Source: JAWBOD01 sp964651405 (lineage in GTDB: Archaea > Aenigmatarchaeota > Aenigmatarchaeia > Aenigmatarchaeales > Aenigmatarchaeaceae). Taken from it: a stretch of DNA of 6,043 nucleotides. This document shows positions 5,229-6,043 of this stretch, piece after piece. The stretch's first letter is position 1. The number at the start of each line of letters is the position of its first letter. The stretch covers positions 1-6,043 of the forward strand of contig CAZYZB010000040.1 in assembly GCA_964651405.1 (NCBI GenBank), given 5' to 3'. The notes below the pieces were generated by a model. It saw only the letters and a list, made by a program, of their open reading frames with translations. It was not told the DNA's origin and did not search any database. The position numbers and the translations under genes are program-made.

Positions 5229-5452
5229 GGGGTTGCTAGCGGGGTATATTCGGATGGGCGAATGTGACGCGGGAGGGGCGTTGGTGTACATCGTGCCACT
5301 AGGGGCGTTTTTCGGGGGTGGTTTTTGGCGGGGGCGTTCGGATCGGTCGAAAAAGGTGGCCCTTTTGAGGGGGTTAGCGGCTGGGCAAAGCGGGGGAAGC
5401 TGCTGCGTTGGGTGGAGTGTGCAACGCGGCGGCGGATGGAGCCGCGCTTTGT

Positions 5453-5468
5453 GCCGCATGGATGCGGC
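5453..5468. repeat. Palindrome copy 1 with GCATGGATGC tip
   Basis: gccgcat (5453-5459), gg, atgcggc (5462-5468) form a perfect 7-bp stem. The tip GCATGGATGC is shared with two further hairpins at 5658 and 5691 while the outer stem sequences differ, as in REP-type palindromes. Confidence 0.7.
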
Positions 5469-5533
5469 CGGGCGGGGCGACCCTCCCGGGGCGGGGCAAG
5501 GCGGCGATGCGGGTCGAGCGGCCAATGTGCGGC

Positions 5534-5576
5534 GGCGTTCGTCGAGGGCACGCGCAGCGTGCCCGCGACGAACGCC
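5534..5576. repeat. Near-perfect 43-nt hairpin
   Basis: An 11-bp outer stem (ggcgttcgtcg at 5534-5544 with cgacgaacgcc at 5566-5576), one mismatch, and an 8-bp inner stem (gggcacgc with gcgtgccc) enclose a 3-nt gca loop. It is the strongest fold in the window and sits between copies 1 and 2 of the GCATGGATGC palindromes. There is no U-run on either side. Confidence 0.8.
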
Positions 5577-5657
5577 CCCCTGAGCGGAGGCGCAGCCGGA
5601 GCGGCTGTACGCGGCCGGGAACCTGAGGCGTCCTACGACGAAGGCCGGCCGCGCAGA

Positions 5658-5681
5658 GCCGCCGGCATGGATGCCGGCGGC
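5658..5681. repeat. Palindrome copy 2 with GCATGGATGC tip
   Basis: gccgccggcat (5658-5668), gg, atgccggcggc (5671-5681) form a perfect 11-bp stem with the same tip as copies 1 and 3. Confidence 0.75.
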
Positions 5682-5690
5682 CCGACGAAC

Positions 5691-5724
5691 TGCCGCCTAG
5701 GGCATGGATGCCCCGCCGGCGGCA
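5691..5724. repeat. Palindrome copy 3 with GCATGGATGC tip
   Basis: Outer tgccgcc (5691-5697) pairs with ggcggca (5718-5724) and inner gggcat (5700-5705) with atgccc (5708-5713), separated by a small asymmetric bulge. It follows copy 2 after only nine bases, so the two may act as a pair. Confidence 0.7.
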
Positions 5725-5788
5725 CGCGGCGACCCCACGCCGTCTATTGTCATTAACAGGATACTACGCCGCGCCAAGAAAGCCCTTA

Positions 5789-5805
5789 CGCGGCGGCACG
5801 CCGCG
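5789..5805. other. Short hairpin with gca loop
   Basis: cgcggcg (5789-5795) and cgccgcg (5799-5805) form a perfect 7-bp stem around gca. In such GC-rich DNA it could arise by chance. Confidence 0.4.
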
Positions 5806-5963
5806 AAGAACCGTAGCAGCGCGAAGGACGTCGACCGCGAAGGCGGCCACGCGCGCGGCAACGTCGCGGGTACGGCGTTGGTGTGGCCAGTCGCGCGGTA
5901 GCGCGCCGCGGCGCAGCGACATCGCGCACCTTCCACGGAGGCCCGTGTTTAGCCGCGGCTTGA

Positions 5964-5982
5964 TTATTCCAGAACGGAATAA
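5964..5982. other. AT-rich inverted repeat just inside the right end
   Basis: ttattcc (5964-5970) and ggaataa (5976-5982) are perfect 7-bp arms around agaac, six bases before the terminal repeat begins at 5989. Its AT-richness stands out in this GC-rich flank, and it looks more like a protein-binding operator than an RNA terminator. Confidence 0.5.
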
Positions 5983-5988
5983 GGACGA

Positions 5989-6043
5989 ACACGACACGCG
6001 ACCGGCGAACGGCACGGGACGGGCGGCGCTCGTCGATCGGCAC
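5989..6043. repeat. Right terminal inverted repeat (55 bp)
   Basis: Exact reverse complement of bases 1-55. Its presence at both ends in inverted orientation means the window begins and ends in the same repeat, read in opposite directions. Confidence 0.95.

Larger units (their letters stand above)
5229..5988. other. Gene-poor, hairpin-rich right flank
   Basis: No open frame here has a ribosome-binding site, ordinary composition or a recognisable domain; the long frames are Arg/Gly/Pro-rich products of high GC. The first 150 bases are G/T-rich, the middle (5453-5724) holds repeated palindromes, and the end holds smaller inverted repeats. It may be intergenic host-like DNA, an origin-like region, or a non-coding part of the element. 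Confidence 0.6.

Noticed and set aside
5236..5250. TATATT on the plus strand as a divergent promoter
   Set aside because: No acceptable -35 at 16-18 bp spacing and no gene downstream on the plus strand.
5325..5756. A 143-codon plus-strand open frame in the right flank
   Set aside because: The product is Arg/Gly/Pro-rich with no domain, it runs through several perfect palindromes, and no ribosome-binding site was found; high GC makes such frames common.
5764..6043. Minus-strand open frames starting in the right terminal repeat
   Set aside because: Both candidate products are Arg/Ala-rich without recognisable features, and the repeated start is only a result of the inverted repeat.

Overview
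The window is about 6 kb of GC-rich sequence with eight supportable genes, all on the minus strand and transcribed from right to left. It looks like part of a bacterial virus or a virus-derived element. Three of the genes encode related small modular proteins with beta-sandwich C-termini, two encode tiny membrane proteins, and one encodes a papain-type cysteine peptidase. I see no polymerase, replication initiator, terminase, integrase, major capsid fold, tRNA or rRNA, so nothing here proves autonomous replication. The SD-like sites (AAAGGA, AAGGAG) and a sigma-70-type promoter point to a bacterial expression system. A planctomycete-like or other high-GC environmental host is only a guess from family resemblance.

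Layout in the direction of transcription. A good promoter lies at 5228-5199. It is followed by about 450 nt of untranslated leader with three hairpins and repeated GTCAAGG-type motifs. The genes then follow: a Cys-rich zinc-ribbon-like protein (4740-4090), modular protein P1 (4026-3397), a terminator-like hairpin, modular protein P2 (3337-2696), a 61-aa membrane protein (2677-2492), a strong intrinsic terminator whose U-tract can pair with the next ribosome-binding site, modular protein P3 (2407-1656, crossed by an N gap), a secreted Pro/Gln-rich protein (1624-1262), the papain-like peptidase (1271-486) and an 83-aa coiled-coil/membrane protein (384-133). The last three could form an exit or lysis module. 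The rest of the right flank (5229-5988) has no credible gene but is rich in hairpins, three of which share the tip GCATGGATGC.

Two features describe the assembly. The 100-N gap is flanked by two identical 55-bp copies. Collapsing gap plus one copy (155 bp) restores one continuous 198-codon frame for P3, so the gap is almost certainly false. The first and last 55 bp of the window are perfect inverted repeats of each other. The same length of 55 suggests a k=55 de Bruijn graph in which both ends run into the same inverted-repeat node. That would fit a linear genome with terminal inverted repeats, an invertible segment, or a segment flanked by inverted copies of a longer element. An amplification fold-back chimera would look the same.
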